From: Chitinophaga sp. CB10
GTDB lineage: Bacteria; Bacteroidota; Bacteroidia; Chitinophagales; Chitinophagaceae
Direction of reading: 5' to 3'
Length of the DNA stretch: 64,000 bases
Assembly (NCBI GenBank): GCA_001870995.2
Contig: MLAV02000002.1
Span: forward strand, 62,001-126,000
Of this stretch, positions 16,861 to 25,725 are shown in pieces; the first letter of the stretch is position 1, and each line of letters starts with the position of its first letter. A program made the translations under genes and the position numbers. The notes under the pieces are model-generated. The model ran no database searches and was not told the DNA's origin. It worked only from the letters and a program-made list of their open reading frames with translations.

Positions 16861-19047
16861 TTATTTAATTTTTACTTCCACCGGGTGCTGCACGCGTTGT
16901 GCAAAATCCTCCAGGTAGCTAAACCATTCGGTAGCGTTGGTAAAGCGGCCGCCTTTGCTCCAGGCCGCGCCCATGTAATACACATAAGGAGCGTTGCTGG
17001 TGGCTACGCCAGGTGTCAGCAAATGTACGTTATCTGTTTTCATGCCTGGTTTGGCTTCAGGGAATACCGCTCCCAGCCCCAGGGTACCGTCTTCGCCGTG
17101 CTGCGGCTCCCAGTAGCCCATCACGCCCGTCTTTTCGTTGAGCAGGATGGTACCCGGGTCTTTTCGTTTAACGATGCCCGTTACTACCGGCAGTTCCCTG
17201 CCTTTGAAGTTGTACTGGTACGACATCCGGTTCAGTTGCGAACCTGCGTCCAGGCTGATGGTTTTGGTAACGGTTACCGGCGTGCCGCCGGCGTTCCAGC
17301 TTTCGTACATCAGTTGGAAGCTGGTGCGGAGCGGACCGTTTTCCAGGGTTTTATACTTGCGGTAGTTTTTAGGGAAGTAGATGCTGTCATGGACATAAGG
17401 CGCATTATCGCCCGCGCCCAGGGTGAGCCCTACGCTGTAGTAGTCCAGCCCCTGCCCGTTGTCGTGGTGGTAATTATCGGTTTTATACCATTCGTTGATC
17501 ACCAGTTCGCTGGTACGCTTTGCCCACACATCAATACCATAGGCCATTTCCTTGGGCGTATTTTCCAGTGCGGCGCCGTACATCCGGTACGCCATGCGGT
17601 CGTTTTCCCAGGCATAATCATCTTTACGCTCCGGTACATAACGGCCGTAGGCTGCCGCTTTTACCGGCGCCGGCGTGCCTTCTTTTACGAAAGCAGTCAC
17701 CGTTGCGCCCGGGGCAGCGCTGATCTGCAGGAGGATGGAGGAAGGCGTCTTCTCCCCGTTGTAGAGCAGCTGATACGGTATTTCCTGGCCGGTTACGGCA
17801 TTTACAATCCTGAAAGTTTTCGCCTTGCCTTTTGCTTTGGCAAAGGAAGTCATGGGTATCTCCACCAGCTCGCCCGGGCGGTTCACGCCGATGGTATTCC
17901 TCATTTCAATCGCCACGCCGCCTTGCTGGCGGATGTCCAGTTTAATCAGTTCGGAGCCTGCCAGCAGGAAAGCGCCTACGCCGTACACTTCCGTATCGTC
18001 CGCCGTGGTTTTACCCGGAGCGGCGCCGATTTCCTGCACAAAGCCCAGTTTGCCGTTAGGCTGCACGCAGCTTACCAGCGCTTCCCAGCCTTTTTTGATC
18101 ACCGGCAGGAATTGTTTTTCCGGCAGGAGGCCGTTGTTCACGCCCCACGTTAACGCATACACGTAAAAGCCGGTGCCGCTTGTTTCCTTAGAAGGATAGC
18201 TGTCCGGATCGAGCAGGCTCGCATGCCAGGTGCCATCGCTGGTTTGCAGGCGGGCTACCTTGTATGCCATTTGTTTAAACAGCTCGGTAAACCGTGCGCG
18301 GTTCGGGTAGTTAGCCGGCATATTGTCCAGCAGGCGGGCCAGGCCGCCCATTACCCAGCCGTTACCGCGGCTCCAGAACATCCTGGCGCCGTTCGCTTCT
18401 TTCTTATTGAAGAAGGAACCATCGCGGTAATACAGGCTGTCTTCCTTGCTGTACAGGTACTCAGTGGTTTTCCACCAGAGTTTATCAGCGGTTTGCAGGT
18501 ATTTTGGATCGTTGGTGGCGGTGCTGAGGTAGGCCAGCGCGGGCGGCCCCATAAACAGCGCATCGCACCAGGCCCATTCGCGGCGGGCAATGCCGTTTAC
18601 CCATTCCAGTGATTCCGTATGCGGCTGCGTCACAATGGTATCGGCCAGCTTGCGCCAGCGTTCTATCATCACGGGGTCCTTATAAATTTCGTAGAGCTGG
18701 GAATAGAGTTGGCCCACGCAGTATTCATCCGCGTGAAACCTGTCCGGCCCTGTGTTCCAGTTATTGTCCGCCCCTACCTGCAACAGGTGTTGGATGTAAG
18801 TGGGATTATCTGCCACCTGCGCCAGTTTGAACATCCCGGTGTACATAGCGCCGTTGGTCCAGTTGGTTTTGGCATAGGCCCACCCTTTTGTGTCCAGTTT
18901 TTTCCATTGCCATGCGCCTACTTTTTCCATTTGGGCAAATACTGACGGGGCGGCGAGGGAGGAGTCGCCCACCGGCAGCGCCATAGCGCCGGATGCGTGG
19001 AATAAGGTAAGTCCGGCCAGACTTACCTTCAGTATATTTTTCATCAT
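16861..19047 (-). CDS. GH105-DUF4861 fusion protein
   Basis: A 728-aa exported protein with two parts. Residues about 30-380 are a GH88/GH105-type (alpha/alpha)6 barrel for unsaturated uronide hydrolysis: GRDTWAYAKTNWTNGAMYTG-like start, EWAWCDALFMGPPALAYLS, ARMFWSRGNGWVMGGLARLLD, TSGTGFYVYALTWGVNNGLL. Residues about 390-728 match the DUF4861 beta-rich domain (GRYVPERKDDYAWENDRMAYRMYG, HHDNGQGLDYYSVGLTLGAG). A signal peptide precedes (MKNILKVSLAGLTLFHASGAMA). The fusion puts an unsaturated-uronide hydrolase beside a carbohydrate-active domain of unknown role and probably works in the periplasm on lyase products together with the GH88 protein at 13775. It sits between kduI (21 bp upstream) and kduD. 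Substrate linkage unknown. Confidence 0.88.
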   Translation of the reverse strand: MMKNILKVSLAGLTLFHASGAMALPVGDSSLAAPSVFAQMEKVGAWQWKKLDTKGWAYAKTNWTNGAMYTGMFKLAQVADNPTYIQHLLQVGADNNWNTGPDRFHADEYCVGQLYSQLYEIYKDPVMIERWRKLADTIVTQPHTESLEWVNGIARREWAWCDALFMGPPALAYLSTATNDPKYLQTADKLWWKTTEYLYSKEDSLYYRDGSFFNKKEANGARMFWSRGNGWVMGGLARLLDNMPANYPNRARFTELFKQMAYKVARLQTSDGTWHASLLDPDSYPSKETSGTGFYVYALTWGVNNGLLPEKQFLPVIKKGWEALVSCVQPNGKLGFVQEIGAAPGKTTADDTEVYGVGAFLLAGSELIKLDIRQQGGVAIEMRNTIGVNRPGELVEIPMTSFAKAKGKAKTFRIVNAVTGQEIPYQLLYNGEKTPSSILLQISAAPGATVTAFVKEGTPAPVKAAAYGRYVPERKDDYAWENDRMAYRMYGAALENTPKEMAYGIDVWAKRTSELVINEWYKTDNYHHDNGQGLDYYSVGLTLGAGDNAPYVHDSIYFPKNYRKYKTLENGPLRTSFQLMYESWNAGGTPVTVTKTISLDAGSQLNRMSYQYNFKGRELPVVTGIVKRKDPGTILLNEKTGVMGYWEPQHGEDGTLGLGAVFPEAKPGMKTDNVHLLTPGVATSNAPYVYYMGAAWSKGGRFTNATEWFSYLEDFAQRVQHPVEVKIK

Positions 19048-19068
19048 GATTACGGATTATATCAGTTA

Positions 19069-19911
19069 CTAACGTAGCTCATTGATCTTACAGTGGTCCA
19101 TATCGCCATAGTCCAGGTTTTCGCCGGCCATACCCCAGATGAAGGTATAGTTGCTGGTACCTGCACCGGAGTGGATGGACCATGGTGGGGAAATAACAGC
19201 CTGTTCGTTCTGCATCCAGATGTGCCGGGTTTCCTGTGGCTGTCCCATAAAGTGGCAAACGCTCTGTCCTTCCGGTACTTCAAAGTAGAAGTACACTTCC
19301 ATCCTCCTGTCGTGCGTATGCGCCGGCATTGTGTTCCACACGCTGCCCGGCTTCAGTTCCGTCATTCCCATCTGCAGCTGGCAGGTTTCCAGTACGGAGT
19401 TCACCAGCAGCTTGTTGATGGTACGGTGGTTGGAAGTTTCCAGTGCGCCTAAAGTAACAATTTCAGCTTCATTTTTTGAAACTTTCTTTGTCGGGAAGGT
19501 ATGGTGCGCCGGTGTGGAGTTGAGGTAAAATTTAGCCGGTTTAGCGGCATCCTTGCTATGGAAGGTCACTTCTTTGGTACCTTTCCCGATGTAGAGCGCT
19601 TCTTTGAAAGCGATCTCGTATTTCACGCCGTCCGCTTCCACGATGCCGTCGCCGCCTACGTTGATCATACCCAGCTCCCGGCGTTCCAGGAAATAACCTG
19701 CTTTCAGCAGGTCGATCACTTCCAGTTTGATGGCGCCTTTCACCGGCATAGCGCCACCGGTGAGGTAACGGTCGTAATGCGTGTGTACCCAGTTGATCTG
19801 GTCTGCTTCAAATACTTTTTCAATCAGAAAGGCTTCTCTCAGCTGTGCAGTATTCATCTGCTTTACTTCGGCAGGACTGCTTGCATAACGGGATTCATAA
19901 TTTTTGCCCAT
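19069..19911 (-). CDS. kduI: 5-dehydro-4-deoxy-D-glucuronate isomerase (KduI)
   Basis: A 280-aa cupin-like isomerase that converts 5-keto-4-deoxyuronate (4-deoxy-L-threo-5-hexosulose uronate) to 2,5-diketo-3-deoxygluconate. Family features: YESRYASSPAEVKQMNTAQLR at the N-terminus, TLGALETSNHRTINKLLV, the metal-binding PAHTHDRRMEVYFYFEVPEG (two His and a Glu) and IHSGAGTSNYTFIWGMAGEN near the end with the last His ligand. Full length. It follows the DUF2264 gene by 29 bp and precedes the GH105 fusion, so it is the second gene of the operon that starts at 21197. Cytoplasmic; its product is the substrate of KduD. Confidence 0.96.
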   Translation of the reverse strand: MGKNYESRYASSPAEVKQMNTAQLREAFLIEKVFEADQINWVHTHYDRYLTGGAMPVKGAIKLEVIDLLKAGYFLERRELGMINVGGDGIVEADGVKYEIAFKEALYIGKGTKEVTFHSKDAAKPAKFYLNSTPAHHTFPTKKVSKNEAEIVTLGALETSNHRTINKLLVNSVLETCQLQMGMTELKPGSVWNTMPAHTHDRRMEVYFYFEVPEGQSVCHFMGQPQETRHIWMQNEQAVISPPWSIHSGAGTSNYTFIWGMAGENLDYGDMDHCKINELR

Positions 19912-19940
19912 ATACTGTAACGCTTAGTTAGTTTTAAAAA

Positions 19941-21197
19941 TTAATAGGTGACGTGGTAATCTTTTTTCACGGGTTTGCCGCTCCATACTTTCTGCGCGGT
20001 CCATTCCGCCGGAGGGGCGGACCAGAAAGTATCTTCCGGTGGCAGTCCCAGCGCGAGGAATCCGTTGGTACAGATGTACAGGCTGCCGGTGGAAGTGTAC
20101 ACGTCTGCCACTTCCGGCTGATGGCCTGCAATCCCCAGTTGCAGCCAGCCATTTTTATCGAAGGTGCCTTCCATTTCAAAGATGCGTTTCATGATGGCGG
20201 TCATGGCGCAGCGCACCTGAGCCGGCTCCACTCCTTCCGGCAGCTGATGCATCAGCGCCAGCTGTACCAGGGGCTGGAAGGCAGCCGTACGATAGGTCAT
20301 GGATCTTCCCAAAGCGGGGTAAGTACCATCCGGCGCAATCATGCGTTCCTGCAGTTCCGCATAGCGCTGCATACGTTTCATGGCCTGGTCGTAATCCGCT
20401 TTGGCGCCCTGCTTGTTGTCCACCAGCACTTTCAGCATATCGGTCAACATCGGATGAATCACGTATCCGTTGTAATAGTCGAGCGAAAACTGCGGCCCGT
20501 CTGAATAGAACCCGTCCCCTGCATACCACTCTTTCATTTTCTGCGTGGCAATCATCGTACGCAGCGGTTCATATTCTTCGTGTATCGACAACAAAAAGGC
20601 TTCTACCATGCCTGCAAACAGGAGCCAGTTGTTATAAGCCGGCCGTATCCGGCGCAGCTCTTTGAGTTCGGTAACGATGTTTCGTTTGGTCTGGTTGTCC
20701 AGCGGCTCCCACAGCGCCTTTGGGGCGCGCATAAACGTCTGGCACAGGTAAGCGGCATCCACCAGCGGTTGCCCTTCCTCGCGGAAGTTGAGGTAGTCCG
20801 GCGACCTGGGGTTGACCCCATTCACGATCCCCTGCAATACCTGTTCCCGCAATTGCTTGCGCAACTTGCCTTCCGTGGTATTGTCGTCCGGCAAGGCCAG
20901 CCATGGCGCCATCCCTGAAATACACCTGCCAAAAGCCTCGAGGTAAGTCACTTTTTCCAGTGCCAGCCCATATCCCGGCCCTTTTTCCTTAGGCATGTTT
21001 TTCTTCAGGGCGCCCTTGCTCATGTTTTCCACAACGGGAGCAACAATTTTGTGTAATAGCTGAACGTGGTACTCACGGTCTGTTTGCGCAGCTGTGGAAT
21101 TGTTCTCTGACGTGGTGGCCTTGGCAGATGCCGCCGATGGTATCATTCCCGCGAGTCCGGCTAACGGGGCCATCCTGATAAAGTTTCTCCTTTTCAA
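19941..21197 (-). CDS. DUF2264-family exported protein (copy 2)
   Basis: A 418-aa paralogue of the protein at 12443, with the same Tat-like N-terminus (KRRNFIRMAPLAGLAGMIPS) and the same conserved blocks (VTYLEAFGRCISGMAPWLAL, GDGFYSDGPQFSLDYYNGYVIHPM, QPEVADVYTSTGSLYIC, GLPPEDTFWSAPPAEWT). The start codon is a TTG (21195-21197): no in-frame ATG occurs before the upstream stop TAA, and the position agrees with copy 1, which also has a non-ATG start. It is the first gene of the operon with kduI, the GH105 fusion, kduD, lacI and GH88, and a perfect LacI-type palindrome lies 57 bp before it. Function unknown; likely a periplasmic glycan enzyme. Confidence 0.86.
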   Translation of the reverse strand: MKRRNFIRMAPLAGLAGMIPSAASAKATTSENNSTAAQTDREYHVQLLHKIVAPVVENMSKGALKKNMPKEKGPGYGLALEKVTYLEAFGRCISGMAPWLALPDDNTTEGKLRKQLREQVLQGIVNGVNPRSPDYLNFREEGQPLVDAAYLCQTFMRAPKALWEPLDNQTKRNIVTELKELRRIRPAYNNWLLFAGMVEAFLLSIHEEYEPLRTMIATQKMKEWYAGDGFYSDGPQFSLDYYNGYVIHPMLTDMLKVLVDNKQGAKADYDQAMKRMQRYAELQERMIAPDGTYPALGRSMTYRTAAFQPLVQLALMHQLPEGVEPAQVRCAMTAIMKRIFEMEGTFDKNGWLQLGIAGHQPEVADVYTSTGSLYICTNGFLALGLPPEDTFWSAPPAEWTAQKVWSGKPVKKDYHVTY

Positions 21198-21253
21198 AAT
21201 CTGTATGGTTTATGCGTTGTTACAGATGCCGGTCTAACAAGACTCTAAATTAA

Positions 21254-21267
21254 TGCAAACGTTTGCA
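21254..21267. promoter_or_regulatory. LacI-type operator TGCAAACGTTTGCA
   Basis: A perfect 14-bp palindrome centred 63.5 bp before the TTG start at 21197. Immediately downstream (reading the minus strand) comes TAATTTAG, one mismatch from the Bacteroidota -7 TAnnTTTG, so the operator would overlap the region between -33 and -7. It should control the DUF2264-kduI-GH105-kduD-lacI-GH88 operon. Confidence 0.75.
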
Positions 21268-21491
21268 ATAATCCAAACCCTTTTTTTCATCGTTCACTCG
21301 AAAGGCTTGTCAGCACTGTTTTTAACGGTGTTAAAAAATATTTTTTGAGAGAGAGGTACAAGGCTGCTAAATCGTTATTTCAACGTATAGCAGCAGCATG
21401 CGCCCCGCTCTGTTCCATGCTTGTTATGGCAGCCTTATGCAACGGCGTTCCCGTAAAATGCGCGGCAACCAGGTCGCGGCACACGCTACGG

Positions 21492-23456
21492 TTATTCCAT
21501 CACAAAAGCCACTGTGTGGCTCCCCGCCAGCTGATGGCTTTTGGATACCAGGGTAATGCGCGTAACGCTGTTGCCCCATACGGGCGAGAGGCGCCCGTCC
21601 GCAATTTCCTGCCGCTCCGTTTCCACGGTAAAATCAGCCGGGTTGTAAGTAAGCACCAGCCGGCCTTCCGGGGAAGTCAGCACAACGCGCCCCGCCTTGC
21701 TGGTATCTACCGGCAGGCAGGTCATGAAATGATCCCGGAAAGGCTCCTTCCAGGCTTTCAGCGCATAGGCCTCCGTCAGCTCCAGGCGCTGCCTGGCAGG
21801 GATGAAATTAAAAGTACGCTGCCATTTGCTGACCTGCGCTTCCGCCGGGTAAGCGGCAGCAATATCCAGCTGCAGCCTGTCCCCGCTCTTCTGCGGGGTA
21901 AACTGCACGTTGGTAGCCTGGAAAGCCCGGCCGTCCTTCTGTTGCACGCCGTTGATGGTGGGGCAGTTATGCCATTGCGACTGCATATACCACAACTTGT
22001 AACGGTCTTTACTAAACGTTTGCTTCGTGTAGGTACCTACGCCCACGTCAATGACAGCGGGCTTTCCGTTCATGTACAGCACAAAGTTGCCCACATCGTT
22101 ATGGTTATGGCTTTCCGCATTGTGGCCTCCCTGCGCTGCAAAGAAGAGCCCTGCGGGGCTGCCCGGCTGGCTGCGAAGGGATAGCACCTGCAGGTCCGGC
22201 AGCCAGTTTTGGCCGGCGTATGGCGCTTTGGCGGTGGTGCGCTGCATTTCATAGCCTAACAGTAACTTATATACGAAAATGCCCAGCGCGGAAATGCGGA
22301 TGTTATCCCCTCCCGGACTTTCCAGCTGGCTGAGGTACGCGCCGAACTGCTTCAGCTGTTCATCGTTGTACATTTTGCCATAGAGGAATACATCCTGCGA
22401 AGGCGGTATGCTGCGGGCGGAAGCATCTGCGAAATTCACAAACCGGTTACTGTCCACATGCATTTTGTAGATATACGCGCCAATGGCATGCATCAGTTTA
22501 TTTTTACTGAAATCCAGCTTGCCCCCGCTGCTGCTGTTCAGATCATCCAGCAGCTCGATGAGCTTGCCGCCGGCATGCCCCCAATAGCTCGGGCCTTCGT
22601 CGCAACCGCCATCCGGCGCATAGGCGTTCACGAAATTATCCGCGCTGCGGATGCTTTTCTCGATCACCTTATTACGTTTATCCGTATCCGTTAGGTTTAG
22701 CAGGGCGGTTTTAAGGATGTTGGCGTTGATCCAGATATTCCAGTTGTTCACCTGTCCGCCCCGGAAGCCCATCCACCAGAAATCGCTGCGTTCCAGGTAG
22801 GGCGTGTAGATGCGCCTTTCCAGCTCATAATCGATCCGCTTGTTCACGATGGCGGAGTATTTATCCAGCTCGCTCCGCAGCAGGAACTGGGCCCAGGAGA
22901 GCGTCATGGCGGTTTCGCCGGCAAACAGGTCGATCACCTGTTCATTGGGATCAGGCAGGTTGGTACCCAGCTTTTGCGCGCCGATGTGGGCCGGCAGCAC
23001 CCAGGTGCTTTCTTCCAGTATCAGCCAGAGGCCATTGACGATTTGGGGGATAAAACGGCCTTTGTTTTCCAGCAGCTCCCCCGCAATGAGGGTGCTGAGT
23101 ATTTTACGCCGTTCAAACTGGATATTCTCGTAGTTGATACGGTTGCCATTGTCCCGGAATTGCAGGTACACCTCCGCGGTGAGGGAAGGCCACCGGAAGG
23201 CCAACGCTTTTTCCGCATCCCGGATAATGGCCTGGCGGTTACCGGCATCCATAGCGGCCAGCTGCGCAGCGATGCGCTGCTTCAGCTGCTGTTGCCACTG
23301 TGCGGCGTCCAGGATGGCTGTGCCGCCACCCGCCTGCTTCCAGGCATTTTCCAGGTAATTGGCCGGCGCAGCTTTCTGCTGTGCCGTGATGGTATGTGCC
23401 GAAAGGGATAATCCCGTGGCCAGCACAACGTGGAATAAAGTATGTTTCAACCTCAT
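21492..23456 (-). CDS. heparinase II/III-like polysaccharide lyase
   Basis: A 654-aa exported protein (signal peptide MRLKHTLFHVVLATGLSLSAHTITA). The N-terminal half is an (alpha/alpha) toroid (FRWPSLTAEVYLQF, WWMGFRGGQVNNWNIWINAN, PDGGCDEGPSYWGHAGG), and the C-terminal half carries the heparinase II/III-like beta-sheet motif AAQGGHNAESHNHNDVGNF followed by YMNGKPAVIDVGVGTYT. Enzymes of this class cleave uronic-acid polysaccharides by beta-elimination, leaving an unsaturated uronic acid, which is what GH88/GH105, KduI and KduD need. It is transcribed alone on the minus strand from an operator-bearing divergent promoter region shared with uxaA. The exact PL family and substrate (heparosan, hyaluronan-like, ulvan-like or bacterial glycan) cannot be fixed from the sequence alone. 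Confidence 0.85.
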   Translation of the reverse strand: MRLKHTLFHVVLATGLSLSAHTITAQQKAAPANYLENAWKQAGGGTAILDAAQWQQQLKQRIAAQLAAMDAGNRQAIIRDAEKALAFRWPSLTAEVYLQFRDNGNRINYENIQFERRKILSTLIAGELLENKGRFIPQIVNGLWLILEESTWVLPAHIGAQKLGTNLPDPNEQVIDLFAGETAMTLSWAQFLLRSELDKYSAIVNKRIDYELERRIYTPYLERSDFWWMGFRGGQVNNWNIWINANILKTALLNLTDTDKRNKVIEKSIRSADNFVNAYAPDGGCDEGPSYWGHAGGKLIELLDDLNSSSGGKLDFSKNKLMHAIGAYIYKMHVDSNRFVNFADASARSIPPSQDVFLYGKMYNDEQLKQFGAYLSQLESPGGDNIRISALGIFVYKLLLGYEMQRTTAKAPYAGQNWLPDLQVLSLRSQPGSPAGLFFAAQGGHNAESHNHNDVGNFVLYMNGKPAVIDVGVGTYTKQTFSKDRYKLWYMQSQWHNCPTINGVQQKDGRAFQATNVQFTPQKSGDRLQLDIAAAYPAEAQVSKWQRTFNFIPARQRLELTEAYALKAWKEPFRDHFMTCLPVDTSKAGRVVLTSPEGRLVLTYNPADFTVETERQEIADGRLSPVWGNSVTRITLVSKSHQLAGSHTVAFVME

Positions 23457-23843
23457 AGGGCTAGTTGTTTACTATCTGGTTGTTGAATAAGAAAAGCTCC
23501 CGGACGGCCCCCGGCGGCGGCTGAAGGCGGCGTTGCGCGCCCTTAAAGCCAGCCCGGAGCGCGGAAAGGCTACGATGGTACCCTGCCCGGAGGAAATATT
23601 TTCATTGTCCCGCTGTCGGCGTGGCCGATAAAAGTATCTAAATGTAATAATTGTTCAAACGTTTGCATAAACTTTTTTTCAAATGGTATTTAAACCCTGA
23701 TAATTGGAATTTCTCATTTCCTGATTCATTCGTAACTTGCCACTGTACAAGATTTCAGCTGATTTTACAACATGTCAAAATTTCATCAGGGATTAATATT
23801 ATAGTATTACCAGCCGGTATCAAATCTTCATACTTTAGCCTTT
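23457..23843. other. divergent promoter region between the lyase gene and uxaA
   Basis: A 387-bp gap. The part near the lyase (23490-23590) is very GC-rich and self-complementary: GCTCC at 23496-23500 can pair with GGAGC at 23556-23560. It would be a structured 5' leader of about 180 nt if transcription starts at the TACATTTA box near 23640. The part near uxaA is AT-rich and holds the LacI-type operator at 23654. No open frame is supported. Confidence 0.5.
23654..23667. promoter_or_regulatory. LacI-type operator TTCAAACGTTTGCA
   Basis: It matches 12 of 14 positions of the palindrome TGCAAACGTTTGCA and has an intact CAAACGTTTG core. It lies between the divergent lyase gene (start 23456) and uxaA (start 23844), 183-204 bp from each start, so it could control both. 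Confidence 0.65.
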
Positions 23844-25490
23844 ATGAACAGTTATTTACAGATACATCCGGCCGACAATGTGCTGGTTGCATTACAAGAC
23901 CTCCAGGCTGGAACAAAAATTACCTTCAACGGCCACAACATAGAACTCCTGCAGCTCACCCCTGCCAAACATAAATTCCTGATCAACGATGTGAAGAGTG
24001 GAGACCCGATCACCATGTACGGCGTACTGGTAGCCAAAGCGGTGACGGACATTCCGCAGGGCGGACTCATGACCACTGAAAACGTGGTGCACGACGCCAA
24101 CGCTTTCCACGAAAAGGATGGCGCCCTGCAATGGCAGGCGCCGGATGTGAGCAAATGGAAAGACCGCACCTTTATGGGCTACCACCGCCAGGATGGCCAG
24201 GTGGGCACCCGCAACTACTGGCTGGTAATACCGCTGGTATTCTGCGAAAACAGGAATGTGGGCGTTATCAAAACCGCCTTCGAAAAAGGGCTGGGATTTG
24301 CGCCTGCAGAGGTGTACAACGAGCAGGTAACGGACCTGGTGGCCCTCTACAAAAAAGGCGACCTGGAAGCGATCAAAAATTACGAAGCTGGGCAGGCCAC
24401 TGACAGCAACAAACGCAGCACCGTTTTCCCTAATATAGACGGCATTAAGTTCCTCACCCACGAAGGCGGCTGCGGCGGTACCCGCCAGGATTCAGACGCG
24501 CTTTGCGCCTTACTGGCCGGTTACATCCACCATCCCAACGTGGCCGGGGCCACCGTGCTGAGCCTGGGCTGCCAGCATGCGCAGGTAAGCATTTTACAGG
24601 AATCCCTGAAAAAGCTGAACCCGAACTTCAATAAACCGGTACTGGTATATGAGCAGCAAAAGAGCGCTTCGGAGTTCAGTATGCTCTCCGCTGCCATTAA
24701 AGATACTTTCCTCGCCATGGTGGAAGCCAACCGGCTGACCCGCCAGCCGGCCCCGTTGTCCAAGCTGGTGATAGGCCTGGAATGCGGCGGTTCCGATGGC
24801 TTCTCCGGCATTTCCGCCAACCCGGCAGTAGGGCATACCTCCGACCTGCTGGTAGCGCTGGGCGGCACTTCCATCCTCTCCGAGTTCCCAGAGCTTTGCG
24901 GCGTGGAACAGGAGCTGATCAACCGCTGCATCTCCACGGATACTTCCGAGAAGTTTATCCGCATTATGCGCGCGTACGAAAACCAGGCCCAATCGGTAGG
25001 TTCCGGCTTTTACATGAACCCTTCCCCGGGCAATATCAAGGACGGCCTCATCACCGATGCCATCAAATCCGCCGGGGCGGCCAAAAAAGGCGGCACTTCC
25101 CCCGTTACTGACGTGCTCGACTATACGGAATACGTGACCAAACCAGGATTAAACCTGCTTTGCACGCCGGGTAACGACGTGGAGTCCACCTCCGCGGAAG
25201 TAGGTTCCGGCGCCAACATCGTCCTGTTTACCACCGGCCTGGGCACGCCCACCGGCAACCCCATTGCTCCCGTGGTGAAGCTGGCAACCAACACCAAACT
25301 GGCTACCCGCATGCCGGATATCATCGACATCGATACCGGTTCCATCATCAGCGGTCAGCATACGATCGAGGAAATGGGCGAGCAGATACTGGAATATGTG
25401 ATCAGGGCCGCCAGCGGTGAAGTATATACGAAAGCAGAGCAATTACACCAGGATGATTTCATTCCGTGGAAACGCGGCGTGAGTTTATAA
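23844..25490 (+). CDS. uxaA: altronate dehydratase (UxaA)
   Basis: A 548-aa altronate dehydratase, which converts D-altronate to 2-keto-3-deoxygluconate. The N-terminal SAF domain (about residues 1-95, VLVALQDLQAGTKITFNGHN, VAKAVTDIPQGG) is followed by the catalytic part: GYHRQDGQVGTRNYWLVIP, HEGGCGGTRQDSDAL, LSLGCQHAQVSIL, GLECGGSDGFSGISANPA and SPGNIKDGLITDAIKSAGAA. Conserved Cys and His residues in HEGGCGG and CQHAQ are expected metal ligands. Full length, fused form. Cytoplasmic, and it completes the UxaC-UxaB-UxaA branch of uronate catabolism. It is on the opposite strand to the other uxa genes and divergent from the lyase, with a LacI-type operator in between. Confidence 0.96.
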   Translation: MNSYLQIHPADNVLVALQDLQAGTKITFNGHNIELLQLTPAKHKFLINDVKSGDPITMYGVLVAKAVTDIPQGGLMTTENVVHDANAFHEKDGALQWQAPDVSKWKDRTFMGYHRQDGQVGTRNYWLVIPLVFCENRNVGVIKTAFEKGLGFAPAEVYNEQVTDLVALYKKGDLEAIKNYEAGQATDSNKRSTVFPNIDGIKFLTHEGGCGGTRQDSDALCALLAGYIHHPNVAGATVLSLGCQHAQVSILQESLKKLNPNFNKPVLVYEQQKSASEFSMLSAAIKDTFLAMVEANRLTRQPAPLSKLVIGLECGGSDGFSGISANPAVGHTSDLLVALGGTSILSEFPELCGVEQELINRCISTDTSEKFIRIMRAYENQAQSVGSGFYMNPSPGNIKDGLITDAIKSAGAAKKGGTSPVTDVLDYTEYVTKPGLNLLCTPGNDVESTSAEVGSGANIVLFTTGLGTPTGNPIAPVVKLATNTKLATRMPDIIDIDTGSIISGQHTIEEMGEQILEYVIRAASGEVYTKAEQLHQDDFIPWKRGVSL

Positions 25491-25524
25491 TAATAGCCCT
25501 TTTCAGCGGGTTTATCAGAACGGC

Positions 25525-25560
25525 AAAGCGGCAGGGGAAGATGTTTCCCTGCCGCTTTTG
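25525..25560 (+). terminator. intrinsic terminator after uxaA
   Basis: AAAGCGGCAGGG (25525-25536) and CCCTGCCGCTTT (25547-25558) form a perfect 12-bp stem, followed by a short T-run, 35 bp after the uxaA stop. Confidence 0.88.
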
Positions 25561-25645
25561 TTACAGTACGTGCCGTAGCCCGGACGGTACGGTTGGCGGA
25601 ACGCGTAATTAAATTTTCTCCCCCCCACAAAAAAACAAAAGACAT

Positions 25646-25679
25646 AAAAAAAGAGTCAGGGCCGCATCCCCTGACTCTT
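25646..25679 (-). terminator. intrinsic terminator after exuT
   Basis: AAGAGTCAGGG (25651-25661) pairs perfectly with CCCTGACTCTT (25669-25679); on the minus strand the stem is followed by a T-run (A-run 25646-25652 on plus). It ends the uxaB-uxaC-kdgK-kdgA-exuT operon. Confidence 0.88.
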
Positions 25680-25725
25680 ATACTTGTGGTACTCTACTTA
25701 AACGAATACTTATTTTGGACCTGTT

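Noticed and set aside
22011..22024. ACTAAACGTTTGCT within the lyase gene
   Set aside because: Only 10 of 14 positions match, and it is deep in coding sequence.
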